From NCBI GenBank assembly GCA_012861695.1, contig JAAOOA010000033.1, forward strand, positions 19,073,934-19,137,933: a DNA stretch of 64,000 bases, read 5' to 3'. Made by a program: the position numbers and the translations under genes. This DNA comes from Trematomus loennbergii (Eukaryota > Chordata > Actinopteri > Perciformes > Nototheniidae). The notes beneath the pieces are model-generated. The model saw only the letters and a program-made list of their open reading frames with translations, searched no databases and had not been told where the DNA came from. Of the stretch, positions 50,125 to 63,100 are shown piece after piece; the first letter of the stretch is position 1, and each line of letters begins with the position of its first letter.

Positions 50125-53100
50125 AAATCCAAATTCTAGTTAAAAGACTCACCAGGAGAAAGAGATCCTTACACGAAACAGCTTGCTTCATCGGCAGTTT
50201 TCTGCTTCTTTTGTAGTGTGATTAAAAAAAGGGCACTTTATACTTTCCCACTAAAGGGCTATCCACATTTTAGTTAGTTGTAGTAGTTGTGTTTAAAATC
50301 TATAAGCCAAAAACGTCACCTCATCAAGGATGAGTAGTGTAGTGTGTTATATTGGTTTTTGTGAATGCAAAGGCTACAATCCCAAAGATCCTCACACACA
50401 CACTCCCCCAAAAAGTATTTTGTATGGGTCACAATGAAAATACAAAAGGCTTTTATGATTATTTAGCTTATTTTAACTTCATTCTAAATGTCTTCCATCA
50501 ATTATGGCCACTAATTGTGTGACTCAACCTGCCAGAAAACCAGTCAAGTCAAATAAAGCAGTTTGCAGTAATAGTGGGGACATCATTTTGTTATTTATTG
50601 CTGCTCGGGCATGCAGTGCACACGGAAGAAGAGTTGGATTTTGGTAAATAGATTTTAATACATAATAGGTGTGTGTGCAAGGTTTGTTTAGTGGCCTTAA
50701 CAACTGTGGCCAATCACATTTGCTCCTTTATCCCCTTTAAAAGTAGGGCCCTCCCACCGTGACACATTGACAGAGTGCAGAGTCGGAAGCAACCTCCCTA
50801 TTGTTCTCTTATAGAACATGCAGGGGCACACACACTGCGCTCTGAATATGCTGGCACGGGCAGATAATGTGTCTCTTTACGTTTGCATTTGTGGAAATAC
50901 TGAATGCTGGCAGTCCGTTTTTTTTACATGAGTAATGATGCAATAGTATGTGGGGTGACAGTCAGCTCAGGTGGTGGAGCAGGCCAACACCTGGCACCAT
51001 TGCATGAATGCCTGTTCAGAGTGCATGTAATGTAGAGAAAAGCACTGTGGGTACATCATTTAATTACAGTTTCCATCTCAAAAATAGAAAATAACACATG
51101 ACATGCATAATTATAACTATGTACACAATGTCTGATACATATAATTGCCTAGTTTCTCTCAGTAAGTTGTGATATATAGCCTATGTTGGTATGTTATATT
51201 GCTTATGTTTCTTAGAAAAAGAGAAAAATAGAATAGTGTGCTTTGAATACATTTCCTTAGTTGCCCTTTTCAATGTTGCCAAAAATAACAGTCATGTAGG
51301 GAAAATAAGAAAAATGGTTAGAACCTCATTTCACCAATTACAGTTGTTTGGCCATTCATGCTGACTGCACTCAGACTGAACCGTAGTTTTACTGAATGTT
51401 TGAAGGTATCACCAGTCATCAGGTGTTATGTTACCCCACAAGGGGCCGTTTCAATCAGCCTTTTGATGATTACCAAACCTTATAGAAAGGTTCCCACATA
51501 AGCAGGTATTGCTGTTCTCCCCATGCGGCTTTTTGAAGCCCCACATATTTGAAATGAAGAAAGTAATCTGCTTTTGGGCTTGTGGTGAATACAAAAAAAA
51601 TAGATCCATCATTACTTGATTTGCAGAGGTGATACTCTGTGTCAAGAATACACTCTCACCTAAGCATATTTGTTATCTGACAGAAACTCCTTATATCCTC
51701 CCTCCGTTATGTGCTTCTTTTTGACTATTTCCACCTTGTTAACTGTGTAGCAGGCAGCCTGCAGAGATGGATAAGCTCCAATACAATATATCAGAAGCCT
51801 GAACATTTCAGGGTCTGTTTGAGAAAGTCCAAACCCAAGAATATGTTGGAAAGAGCCCGGGCATTTAATAGTGTTTCTGTATGTGCTTGATAAGCATACG
51901 TCTTAAAATCAATGTGCTGCAATTGTGTGATAAGCCTTACATTTGACTATAGCCCACTGTAAAGCCTCGGCTCTTGATCTCGTGTTCTCTGTGCATTCAA
52001 CACTATGTTTTTGATCCTAACTCTGTGTAAATGGTTTTAAGCTGATGGATTATTGTTTGTAGCACAGTATAATGACTTTGCTTTGTACTGAGGAGGGACA
52101 TTTTAGACAGTACAGCAGGGCTCAACAATAAGATACGCTCATTTGCCCGGTGCAAGTAAAATGCCTTGAGGGATATTCAACTAATTTGCTAAAGAATATT
52201 TAAAAACACCAGCAGCTGATGTTGGAAGAAGCTAAGGAGTTAGCCAACTTGCTTGCTTCTTTCTCATCTGTGGAGTTGAAGATGCGCAGTCCTAATTGGG
52301 CGTTAATACAAAATCAAGTGAAACTCCAGATCATTTACTTTGATGTTATTTAACAGTAAAAAAAAAGAAAACCAGAGACCTTCTTGTGATAGGATTATAC
52401 CGGTCACGAAGCCAAAATCATGCTAGGTGCGTAAATTGTGGCTAATATCGGCTTCGATTGCTCTTGGGTCCTTGCTTTGACCAAACCCATCTTCCAACTC
52501 ATTTTGGTCTCATCTACACACCTGCAACGTTTGGGTACGCTTAATTGGGCCCAGGTCGTAAGGTGTTTGTGGGGGTCGCGATGGCCCCTTTGCCCCCCCT
52601 TGCTTTTTCAAACTCAACCTTTATCTCAACTTAACTTCTGTCTGACTGCCTCTTGCACCTTTCAGAGGCTATTGAAATTCTAGGAAAAAAGACAATGAGT
52701 GGAACATTTCTGACCTTCTGAATTGGTTGGGAGAAAAGCAGTATTGTTGAACCCTGTACAGCTGTCTAGCCTGAACCTATCCTCCCTGTGGCATAACAAA
52801 TCAGACCAAAGTTGTTAAAGCAGGGAAATAATGCACCCTTATGTACTCTGTGTGTCACCTGCAATGCCTGTGTGACGAGCCAACTCTAATTGAAGAAAGT
52901 TTTCCCATGTGAGTCATGCCCTTGTCTCAGCACTGTAAACTGCATATTTTATTCCTTCAAGGGGAAAGCTAAGGTTATGATAATAACTGTTCCTTTCCTT
53001 TCCTCCTGTATTTATATCTGGTTAAGCCAAAATGTCAACTTGCTGCACAGGTGTACAAGATGTCTGAAAACGATAATAGGGTCTGGATTATTTCATTGGG

Positions 53101-54579
53101 TTTATGGTTTAGATTCCAAAATATGATCTGATAAAAGCACAGAGATAGTTGGAGCTCAGCGTGAGTTTAATACCATCAGGGTATGCATTTGATTATAGCC
53201 ATTTGCAATTTACTTGACTCTAAATGTGTGCATGCGTCTCTCCAGCTGGGAGCTTGTTTGTGTCTTTAAGCTTGTCTGCCTCACTGTCGGAAACAGTCAT
53301 TGACTCAGAAACAATTACCCTTATGACTTGAATATAATTCAATTAATTCCCTTCATTTCACAAGTAATAACGCATTGCGCAGTTCCTATGAAGGACATAA
53401 GGTTTTCACAAGAGAATACCATTTGCCGTCGGCTTCTGTTTTTCTGCTTTCTTGGACATGCAGTTCCATGAAAGTCCCTAATCTTCTCAACTCATTTGAG
53501 ATGATTTATGGGTCTGTAGTGAGACCTTACTTTGTTTATCAAAACGTCCTGTGAAGAGCTGGATGACAAAATGAGCGTACTCTGAATCCTCTCTTCTTTT
53601 CCCCTGTCTCCATATTGAAAGCCTTTTCCTCTTGCCAGTCACAGTAGTGATGATGGAATAGTTTAGGGAAAAGAAAGCGCCTCACACATTCAGTTTCAAT
53701 GTGACATCCTTTTAATAATATGCCACAACCCCATTGCAGACAACTTGACATCTCCAATCTACATTTGGATGACATTTGCTGCTGTATAAAGAATCCTAAA
53801 CCACCTAATATTTTGAAGAGTCACTTTTAGGATGCAATTCAGGGCTTTGTGACAATACTCTATGCAACAAAGACCATCTGCGTTGTCTTTACTGTTTCTT
53901 AAATCAGCCACTTCTTCTTATCAAAATGGATCTTTGGTAAGTCATTTTCTGTAGGATAAGATCAGAGCTCGGCTGATGTCGATATGCCTCCAGTTTTCGC
54001 AGTTTGTTTATTAAGTGTGCCCTTTGTAACAAATCCTGCAGAGGATTCTGGTCTCAATTGTTCCTTGAGCATTTCAGGACTGATTCCAGTACTTCCTTGG
54101 CGAGGCTTTTTCTCTGATAATTAAGGGTTTCTGTAATATTTTAGCAGACAGGGTAAAGATTCTAATGCACCATGAGCTTCAGGAGATGCATAAAACTCAC
54201 TGACAATTCAAACAATACAAAAATACTCTAAAGGTAATCTGCCTTATTCCTCCTGCAAATGTCAGTGAATCATTAAGTACATTCAACTTTTTGGAAACTT
54301 GCCTGACTCAGTCAAGGCTGAATGTAGATTGGCAGTATGTTGCTGCTACAACAATGTTTCACTTTATTGAAAGGCTTTAGCTTCTTTATGAGATATTCAA
54401 CCAAATACCTAGGTTGTACATGTTAGTTGACACTGACATTTAGGTTGTAGAAATCAAGTCAAACTAAGTATTGACCTACATTAGCTATCAACATCTTCTG
54501 CTGAAAACAATGACGCACTTTGTATAATGTGTCATTACGACTAATACCGAATTATAAAAATTCTGTCTGAATTTTTGAC
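50125..54579. other. Non-coding, probably intronic; no gene recognised
   Basis: A possible hAT left end, CAGGGCTCAACAATAA, lies near 52126 with TTGCCCGGTGCAAGT following, but no right end was found. Nothing else is supported. Confidence 0.35.
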
Positions 54580-54963
54580 TTAAAGGTGGGGTAGGTAATT
54601 TTGGAGAAACCAGCTCGAGATCGCTAGAATTTGAAAATACACAACCGGAAAAAATCTGCCACTTCCTTACAGAGCCCCTCCTCCAACACACACGAACGCG
54701 CACATGACCAATGAGGGCACGAGATAAGTTTGTGCACAGATGGAAGGCTGACAGGCAGGTAGGCCATCCAGTTATTTTAGCCGGGCCGGCTAAAATGATT
54801 GGTCGTGCTTTTTACAGTATTACAGCTTCCACAGATGACATTTTTTATGGATTTTTTGTCAAAGCACTTAAGATATTCATTGCTATCGGGATGTTAAGAG
54901 CATTCCATGGAATATAACAAAAAGTGTATCTCGAGCCGGTTTCTCAAACTACCCTACCTTTAA
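54580..54963 (+). mobile_element. TTAA-bounded MITE, copy 2
   Basis: Left border TTAA (54580-54583) then AGGTGGGGTAGGTAA; right end TTTCTCAAACTACCCTACC then TTAA (54960-54963). It is slightly shorter at the right end than copy 1 (30601-30990) and in the same orientation, and it keeps the internal TTTTAGCCGG/CCGGCTAAAA palindrome. Confidence 0.85.
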
Positions 54964-56133
54964 CTTTAACTTGATTTAAAATAATTAGCTAGTTTTTTGT
55001 TGACGGTTGCATCTCCCTTTTGTGTATATGCTGCACTTTGCAAGTAAATCAAAGCAATTTGGTGTTGTAAAATGGCTCTGTTGTTAAGCCACAACTTAAT
55101 TCTAGGAACAATAACTAATAACATATATTTACAATTGAGGGCTGCTTGGACATATATGATATGCATCCATATTTCTTTTTTTATGGTTTTATTTTTTCAG
55201 TGCTGAATCTGAGAAATCTTGATCTTGATTCTCTTTTTTGGATTTAATGCCCTAGCTTCTCATTGCCGACTACACAGTGCCTGCTGTATCAACATTCTAT
55301 GTGGGGACAGAGAGATACAATCTCACTAAGCTTTTCTCTGGGTAATAATTAACTGTATATTTGCATTATTGATCAAATCTTCCTAAGCGCTTTTTGGATT
55401 AAGATCGCCTCAGTTAATTCTATAATTAGTAAAATTAGACCTGTTGATGACATTATAACAATTTCAATATGTTTAATTCTTGAAGCAACACTTTTTGGAG
55501 GGACATACATGGCTGGCTACAGGAAGGAAACATATCAGTAACAGAGTTTAATTATGTAGTGATACCTTGTTTCAAAGCTAAAGGGATTCATGGTATTGAG
55601 GGGAAGCAGCACATTCAAATGATTTGCTGTTAGTTAAAGATGACATATAATGGTCATTTCCAGGTTTATATGTATTTTGTGTCTCTACTGTGACATGTTT
55701 AGATGCTATAATGTTCAAAAAGGGCTTTATTTTCCTCATACTGCCTGTGCTGCAGCACCTCTTTTCACCCTCTAGCTGCAACCAGAGCCCAGTCTGCTCT
55801 GATTGGTTAGCGGGCCGGTTCTGTTGTGATTGGTTAACCGCTAAGAGATGTGTTGCAAATGTGAAGCCCCTTAGCCTATCATGTACAATTTGTTCAGAGC
55901 GCTAGCAAATAGAAGCCTGAGTGTTACATGGTGAGGTCACAATGTTACAGAGGTAACCAAAGGAGTCAAATGGAGGCGTTTCAGGCAGGGGGTAGGGATG
56001 GGTACCGTTAAGTAGGGATGGGTACCGTTAAGGTTTTAACGGTACTACTACTTTTATCGATACCGCTTATCGGTCCGGTCTTTTAACGGTACTCTTATCG
56101 GTTCTTTTGGAGAGAAAAATGAGGTAAACTAAC

Positions 56134-56269
56134 TATATGTTGTATGTCAGGGACTACGGATGGAAATTAGCTCAAAGCTAAAATCCGGCATATTTACACT
56201 TGAAGCATTATTTGTCTAAAGTGTTCATTAATGTGCATTGTCCCTATTCAAATAAACGATTAAATGAAA
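56134..56269 (+). repeat. Dispersed 3'-tail-like repeat inside the hAT element
   Basis: Matches 13541-13672 with few differences and ends just after AATAAA (near 56251). Either a retroposed tail that landed in the hAT or part of the ancestral element. Confidence 0.6.
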
Positions 56270-56437
56270 ATTAACAAATTGTGAACAAAACTAACATTGC
56301 TTTTTATTTAAATGAAATACATAATATTTCACATCAACAGAAACAACAACGTTTTAACAAATCATATTAAATAATCTGATGACAGAACTGTGAACAGAAT
56401 GGCTGAAACTTTAACAAAATAAATAACTCAGTTCCCT

Positions 56438-56722
56438 CTAATCATTAACCCATGTTTGAATCATTGAGTTAGCTCCGTGTGTTGCTGCTAGCATACATAA
56501 TATACCTGACGTGGAAATGTTACTCGTGGATGGGGCTACAGAGCTACTAGAGAGACAGTCGAACCCGGTGCATTTCTCCGTCTGAACGTGGTGCACTTTT
56601 GCAAGATGTTTAGACAAATTGCTCGTGTTACCGCCCTGACATGCTAAACTCTTATTGCACTTTAGGCAACGAGCGAGACGGGTAAAGTTTAACCACACCT
56701 CGGAGCGCGTTCTCTCCGCCAT
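56438..56722 (-). pseudogene. BED zinc-finger N-terminus of a hAT transposase
   Basis: A 94-codon frame starts MAERTRSEVWLNF and contains CLKCNKSLACQGGNTSNLSK then HLAKVHH. Cys19, Cys22, His39 and His44 form the C-x2-C...H-x4-H BED finger used by hAT transposases to bind their own ends. The protein stops about 50 residues after the finger, so the catalytic DDE and hATC regions are gone. It could in principle still make a small DNA-binding protein, but I see no evidence that it does. Related host genes are ZBED proteins; the transposon borders show this one lies within an element. Confidence 0.85.
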
Positions 56723-57090
56723 CTCCTCCGTGTGTGTGTTGCTGCATGCAGCTGCGTGTGTGTGTAAACTGCCCCGCCCCCTCGCACACAGGCGGGGGAG
56801 AGAGATCTCTCGTCTGGATTGGAGAGATCGAAAATACTAAAAATGACGCATTTTGCAGTCTTTTTGCGTATTAGAAACGGAGTTGGCGACACTAAAACTG
56901 CAATATAATGTTTGTGTAGCAATAATACACATGACATATTTTTTAGATGTCTCCAGTACCGATAAAAAGACCGATAACGTCGGAGCTTAACGGTACCACG
57001 GTCTTTAATAATTCAGCCCCGGGGCCCGTTTAATACCGGGGCTCGGTACCCATCCCTAGCAGGGGGAGTGTTTTCTTTAAGACACATAGC

Positions 57091-59928
57091 TTAGAAACTT
57101 GTAGAAAGGTATTGTATAGCAATTTCATCCCATTGACCATAGAGCTTTAGAGTCTCAGCTACCATGGAAACGTGGGTCTAACTCTAAAGCAAATCCTCTG
57201 TAACTTTGACCCATGCCTTCAACCCTTTGTGTATAACTTTTCAGTTTGTCTTTCATTTCCACAGCACATACAGCCTTGAACTCTTATCAGTGGGTGGGCA
57301 GATGCGGCTATCAACCAGTATTTTTCATGCATCTTCATCCTCCAATTTAATGACAGGGTGGCCGTTTCTTCTCAAGTATGAAAGTAAGGGAGGTTTTTTT
57401 AAAGCAGGAAGGGAGAGGAGTGCATGGTAGCTTGCCGGCATGACTTTACTGTCAAAGTGTAATGCAGAACTATACAATACAGTTAGAGAACTGTGAGAAA
57501 AGCAGAGGGGCATTGAGGTTTGGGTTTACTATCTTATTTATGTGCCTGTGCAGAAAAAGGCGCAACAATGAGTGGGTTGGGGTTGAAGTTGAAGAAAAAG
57601 TCTAGAAGAATATTGGAGGTAGCTGCTCACCTGGGGATTGGGTCAGGTGAAAAGGGCAGAAACAGAGGAATGTGGGTGTGCCGAGTAGGAGGATGTGTGA
57701 ACGCTACTGTATCCTTTGAAATGGTGGGGGGTTGCTAGGATACCAGGGATAAGATCAGATGCTCTCGGTGAGCACACACAATTTGTCGACTGGGTCTGGC
57801 ATGGGGAAAATTAAATCCAATGATGTTTACTTGTTTAAGATTTCCAGCAAGCGTTGCAATTTCACACAAACTGATGCAAAATCAGCAGTTTACCACCCAA
57901 ACAAATTGGACTTTTATTGTAAATCCTTCCAAATGGGACAAAGGCCACCAACACTTGTCGAAACAAGCTACATATGTCCAATATGAGTGTGAAATCCAAA
58001 GTGAGTGGATGTGTGATAAGCAAGTAGCTTTCTCTAACTCTCGGAAGAAGCAAATCTGACACAGCAGAACACACTGCAACGTGTCAAAAGGAGAAATCAC
58101 TACACACAACCTTATCAGCTCTGTGTATGCATAATTTAAAGGGGAGATGTTCAGTAATTGGCAAGGTTTAAATATCTTGAGCTATGGTAATTGAATAGTC
58201 TCCCCACTAATGGAAATGTGTCAGACATGCTCTTACACCCGGCAGACCACAGACATTGAGTGACGGAGCACCATGGCCAGAGAGTGAGACATTGAAAGAA
58301 GAGGAAAGGAAAATCTGTCTTATTATTTGCTTTGCTGTAGAATCAGATGTCATGAGGAGAAAGAGTGTCTGGGTCATGTTGTTCAGCTGCCATTGAATAA
58401 TTCCATCTCTTTCCTCTAATATTTATATTTTGATAAACCCACTGTTAGCTCCAGGGCTATCTGAGTTCTGCTGGTTATGTTCTCATCATAACCCTCCTGG
58501 CTATTTAGTTAGGTCTGACTGCAGACTGCGGAAAGACACTTTCCAGTGGGAGTTATCTTTCTCAAATGAACATTGTACAAGCCTATTTTAGGGATACTAA
58601 TCCGACTTTTTCTTTCAGAATAAGCAACTGTAGCTACGTGTCTGAGGCTGAGATTTGGGAACTGGAACGCAGTGAGATGTTGTGCTGTAACTCACAAACA
58701 AAAGCTTTGTCTATTTGCCCATTTGTTTGTCCGTCTGCTTGCCTGATTTTCATGAAACTTGTTTGAAGAGTGCAGCATGGACCAAAAACTAACCCATTTA
58801 ATTTTGGAGCAAATCCAAATCAGGGTGCAGAGGGGCAAGTATCAACACTTCAAGACAAGACATCCTTGTGGTGTCGGAGTTATCTGAAACATTAGTTTCT
58901 AATGGAAAAGTATTCAGCTCCTTGCTCCCTCAAGTCGTGACATCAACTCTAAAAGTCTTGAGCTCAGGAACACAATATAGTCAGAAGACTAACTACAGAC
59001 CTTGGCAAATAAGGGCATCTGAGTAGTACTGGAATGCAGCATTGAGTTTAATACTTATTGTGCTCAAGACTAGACAACTTTTATATTGATATTCTAGTGA
59101 CATTTTGGCCATTATCTGCTGCATCATTGCTACAAACCAGCAGCCACAATAATAATGTGATGAGAGTTTGGAAGTACAATTGCTTTTCAGAGTTATTTCT
59201 AGTGGTGTTTTGTATGTTGCATTGTATTCTCTAATATTTCCGTTATACCTATTTTAAAAAATCGTATTATTCCTTTTCACAGCATAACAAAAGATACACA
59301 AGTCATTTTGTAAGGGTTGTTAGTTCCAGCTTCTTGAAAGCCAGTAGCTCATCAGTGCCAGAGAGATGTACTGTATCTAAAAACTCAAATGACCTTTTTC
59401 TTTCATAACTGAGTTCCAATTCCTGGCAGTTTGAAATATATACATTTTTTCTAGGAAATCACTGTTCACTTTTTCATGTCCGAACTGACAACAGTAAGCA
59501 GATGTGAACAACTTTGATCTGCTGACATTTCGGATTTACTTGAAATGATATTTCCTGCTCTTGAGTACAAACGGCAATACTTGACAATGACTGTTGAACC
59601 ATTACAGGACTATGAGAGAACAGATTATCCCACAAAATGGGATTAGGTTGTGAAGATTGCACCAATTCGGCATCTAACAGATCAAAGCTACGCTGTGACA
59701 CAGAATGGGTGTTTTTCTAGGTGTGCATGGAGCTTCTCTGCATTCATTGTGTGCCTCCCTTAGTAATTGCCAGGTTCAATAAATCTTGTTCTTTATAAAT
59801 CAAATTAACACATTGATCAGTGAGGAAGCTGCCTAATAACAACACTGAGTGAGCCAGGAGAAAATGGAGTCATGTTTTTTTATAGTAAATGGAAATAGGT
59901 TTGTGGCCCTTTAGAAACCTTTGTATGG
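57091..59928. other. Non-coding, probably intronic; no gene recognised
   Basis: No exon or repeat border supported. ORFs of 60-80 codons here look random. Confidence 0.4.
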
Positions 59929-60110
59929 GTTTCCCTGTAGCTCAGTTAGAGGAGCAGTTGCCCATGTACTAAAGATGAGCCATTACTGCAGTTTCCTGTT
60001 AAAATGTGACCACAAGGCATTAGCTGAATTGTGTCCCTCTCTCTCCCCCTTTCCTGTCTTTCGGAACTATACAATGAAGCCAAAATACCCAGAAAATAAA
60101 TATATTTGAA
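59929..60110 (+). repeat. tRNA-derived SINE, decayed
   Basis: The head reads TTTCCCTGTAGCTCAGTTAG, a good RNA polymerase III A-box context (TAGCTCAGTTAG). The body has TGTCCCTCTCTCTCCCCC and TTTCCTGTCTTTC, and the tail has GCCAAAATACCC and GAAAATAAATA, as in common percomorph tRNA-SINEs. The B-box region is degenerate. Confidence 0.7.
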
Positions 60111-63100
60111 AAATGCCAGATGTCATTGGTAAACACATAACTCATACAGCATTATATACATCTTTCAAAAAGATATTTCTTAAATCTTTCATACGATTGT
60201 ACGAAACGACATGTCAACTTTAGCTTGTTACAGCTTCGTCAAAGTCATCTTCAAAGGAAACAACCTGGCTACAGTAGATTCCAGAAAATACTTGGATATG
60301 ATAAGGATATCAAAGCTGTTCACAAATAAGCCTATATGTGGGGTAAATAAGTGTAAGTAATGGCGAGACCTAAATACTTCAAGAACTTCAACTTTAAGAA
60401 GTAAATACAACAATGCTTTCCTGTTTCAACGTTTTACACTTCCTTGTTCAAAATCACAGAGGACTGGATTTCATTGGACATCCACCCTTTCTACGTGTTG
60501 TAGCTATAGCTATGAACAGTACATGAGAACAGCCTGCATTGGTTGAGTCCAACACAATAAACTCTTGATGCCCGTCTATACGCGTTTAACTGTGTCAAAA
60601 TGAAGGCGAAAGTAAACAAAGTTGTACTGCACCTTAAAAAGGTTAACATTTCTATTTCAAATGTTTGTAGAGATTCACTTACTGAACGAAAATAACCCTT
60701 GACGTTGTTATTTCTGGCTAGGGATAAGTAGCCTAAGTTTGAACTAAAGCTAAAAGAATTCTAGCTGGAGGTCTTTGTTGAACAATTCATCTTTGGTGAG
60801 GTGAAATGCAAAATGTCAGCAATCTCTCCCGTCAGACAGCAGGAATTTGATTCAGAATCAATGTAGGTAGGACGGTTCAAACTATTTATGTTGTGATTGA
60901 CTGGCATGTCAGCAGCTGAGCAGCCATCAACAGCTGCAGAAGAAGGCCCACATGGGGTTATGGCTGTTTGTTTTATGGTTTGATTTTTGTGGGTCAGGAT
61001 GCAGAAGGAACATTACATAGAGAGGAATATTTAACAATCTGCCAAAAACTGAATACCTAGGGACACATACTGTTGAAACCGGGACATATTCATCTATTTT
61101 CAAAGGTTCCCGTGGACACCAACTGTGTCACTGAGACTAGAGACAAGGGGCTACATTTCAAGTTAACTTTGACAAGAAGTGGCAGGGTTTTTGTCATGAA
61201 GGCCAATCAAACCGGTGGGCATTCCCCATTTGGTCGCCAAGACAATGCAGTTTAGACAGTGAGCAAGAAAATGCCCAGATCCTGCTTTAGCCAGGAAATA
61301 ATTGAGCTTAGATGCATTAGCCCCTTAGATATTCTGTTTCATTCAGTCTTTGAACCTTCGATTGCAGCAGAATATATAAAAGGCCCACCGTTCTCTGCCT
61401 TAGTGCAAGTAATGAAACCCTATATGCGCCTGGAAAACAAGCAAAAATGTGACTGGTGGTGCATAAATCATTACCACCAACAACAACATCATATATATAT
61501 ACCACAGTATATCATAGGGTTGCCCAATCGTAATATTCGGACCATTTGTCAGGCAGTGGACAAATAATTGCGCTTCACTCTATTAAACTAAGAAATGGGA
61601 AAGTCATTGAAGATGGAGAGCAAGAGAGAGATGGATTTGATGGGGTTGGGAATAACAGTCTGACACGAAAGAAATTAATCCTCAATATCCACTGCTCCCA
61701 ATGCACCTCCACAATTGCAGGCTCAGGCTGTCTAGTCCATTCATGAATCACTGGGCCTAGGAGACACGCTGGAGAAAACCACCAGCTCTCATAAATAAAG
61801 CAGAAACCTACTACTGTAGTGCCAATGAGTCATCCAGGTCTGCTCTCATTCAGTTTTGGAAGGTGGCATGACAAACCACCTCCAACACTTGTGAAAGCCT
61901 GCCATGACTGTATTTACTCTAGAACTTAACCTCCCTGCTACTGCTTTCATCAGCACAGGATCCAGCAATATGTGAAAAACACACAAGTTATGAGAAGGGC
62001 TGTGAAGATTAGATAAAGATGAAACATTTAATTTCCTCCTATTGATTCAGGGTGGTCATCTGGATTTTGGCTCAAGCGGTCGATCTGATAGATGATACAA
62101 GGTGCTTATCAGACACAGACGATTCTTTATATGAACATATATACAACATTTCTTTCCAACTCACCAGAGACGCTTCACATCAAAATGTCAGTAAAATGCC
62201 ACCAGGGAAATAGAGCTATTTTTTCCCTCATGTGCCTCTAATGTCTAAAGGAAGAAAAAAACAGCTAGATTTCTGGAGTGGTTGTTCATTATCTCCATCA
62301 AATAACACGCTTATCAACCCAGGCTTATCTGATGATCCACAGTGTTTGAATTCCCGTGCATCAGTTTAGATTTAAAGGGAAATGTAGCGTTATTGTCTGT
62401 CTAGCTGAAGATTTTTCTAAGTGGGAGATGTATCATAACATTGTGGCAGCCTCTGCATGATTTGAAAACCCATATCTAACACTTAAGTCCAAGAAAACTG
62501 AAGATAGGCTTTTCTTTTTACACATGGGCTGATCCTCGCCTGAAACTAATATGAAAAATTGACTGTGAAAGGACAATCTAGAAAACTGGTTTCCGTTAAG
62601 AAAATATCTTTGTGTTGTTACATTCTCAGTCCAAAACATGTAGAAACCAAGTGGCAAGACAATGGATTGTATACAGGTATTAGATACCCTTAATAGTCAA
62701 TAGGAGCTTTAAACATGATCACACGGTATAGGGGGCCATCTCTCAAAACAAAACAGATCATGTGTGCCTAACAGTATTGCACTGCTAAACAAACACTGAA
62801 AAAGAATGAGCATGTGGATGCTGTAGTGAACACGTCTATGACGAGCTGTACTGTGTTTGTTGTTAGTGTGTTGTTGTCGTTGGCAGCATCAGAAATGTCT
62901 TTCCACTGGATACATTTCTGAAAATCACTAATAGATCAGAGTGAAATTTAATATTTGTATTTCTATTTTGTCTGTTTGGGTTTCCCAGTACACAAATCGA
63001 TTTGAATATAAAGAGCACAAATAAATCAGTAACTGAGGAACATATATAGCAGAATATGCAGGATACATGTTTTGTGATTCTGTCTGTATTGGTGATTCTT

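Larger units (their letters stand above)
55993..57058 (-). mobile_element. hAT deletion derivative keeping the BED finger
   Basis: The element begins TAGGGATGGGTACCG and ends CGGTACCCATCCCTA, perfect 15 bp terminal inverted repeats. An exact 8 bp target duplication GCAGGGGG lies at 55985-55992 and 57059-57066. The first 20 bp of the left end is duplicated in tandem (55993-56012 and 56013-56032). The 1066 bp element codes on the minus strand for a BED finger only (56438-56722) and carries the dispersed repeat 56134-56269. Upstream of that ORF on the minus strand, a GC box (GGGGCGGGGC, near 56770) may be what is left of the transposase promoter. Catalytic and dimerisation regions are missing. 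Confidence 0.93.
55635..57090 (+). repeat. R1-family dispersed repeat, copy d, split by a hAT element
   Basis: Left half 55635-55992 includes CTGCCTGTGCTGCAGCACC, TTAGCGGGCCGG, TTAGCCTATCA and GGAGTCAAATGGAGGCG. The right half resumes after 57066 with GAGTG. Shares its blocks with copies at 2290, 4485 and 39345. Outer borders are approximate. Confidence 0.65.
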
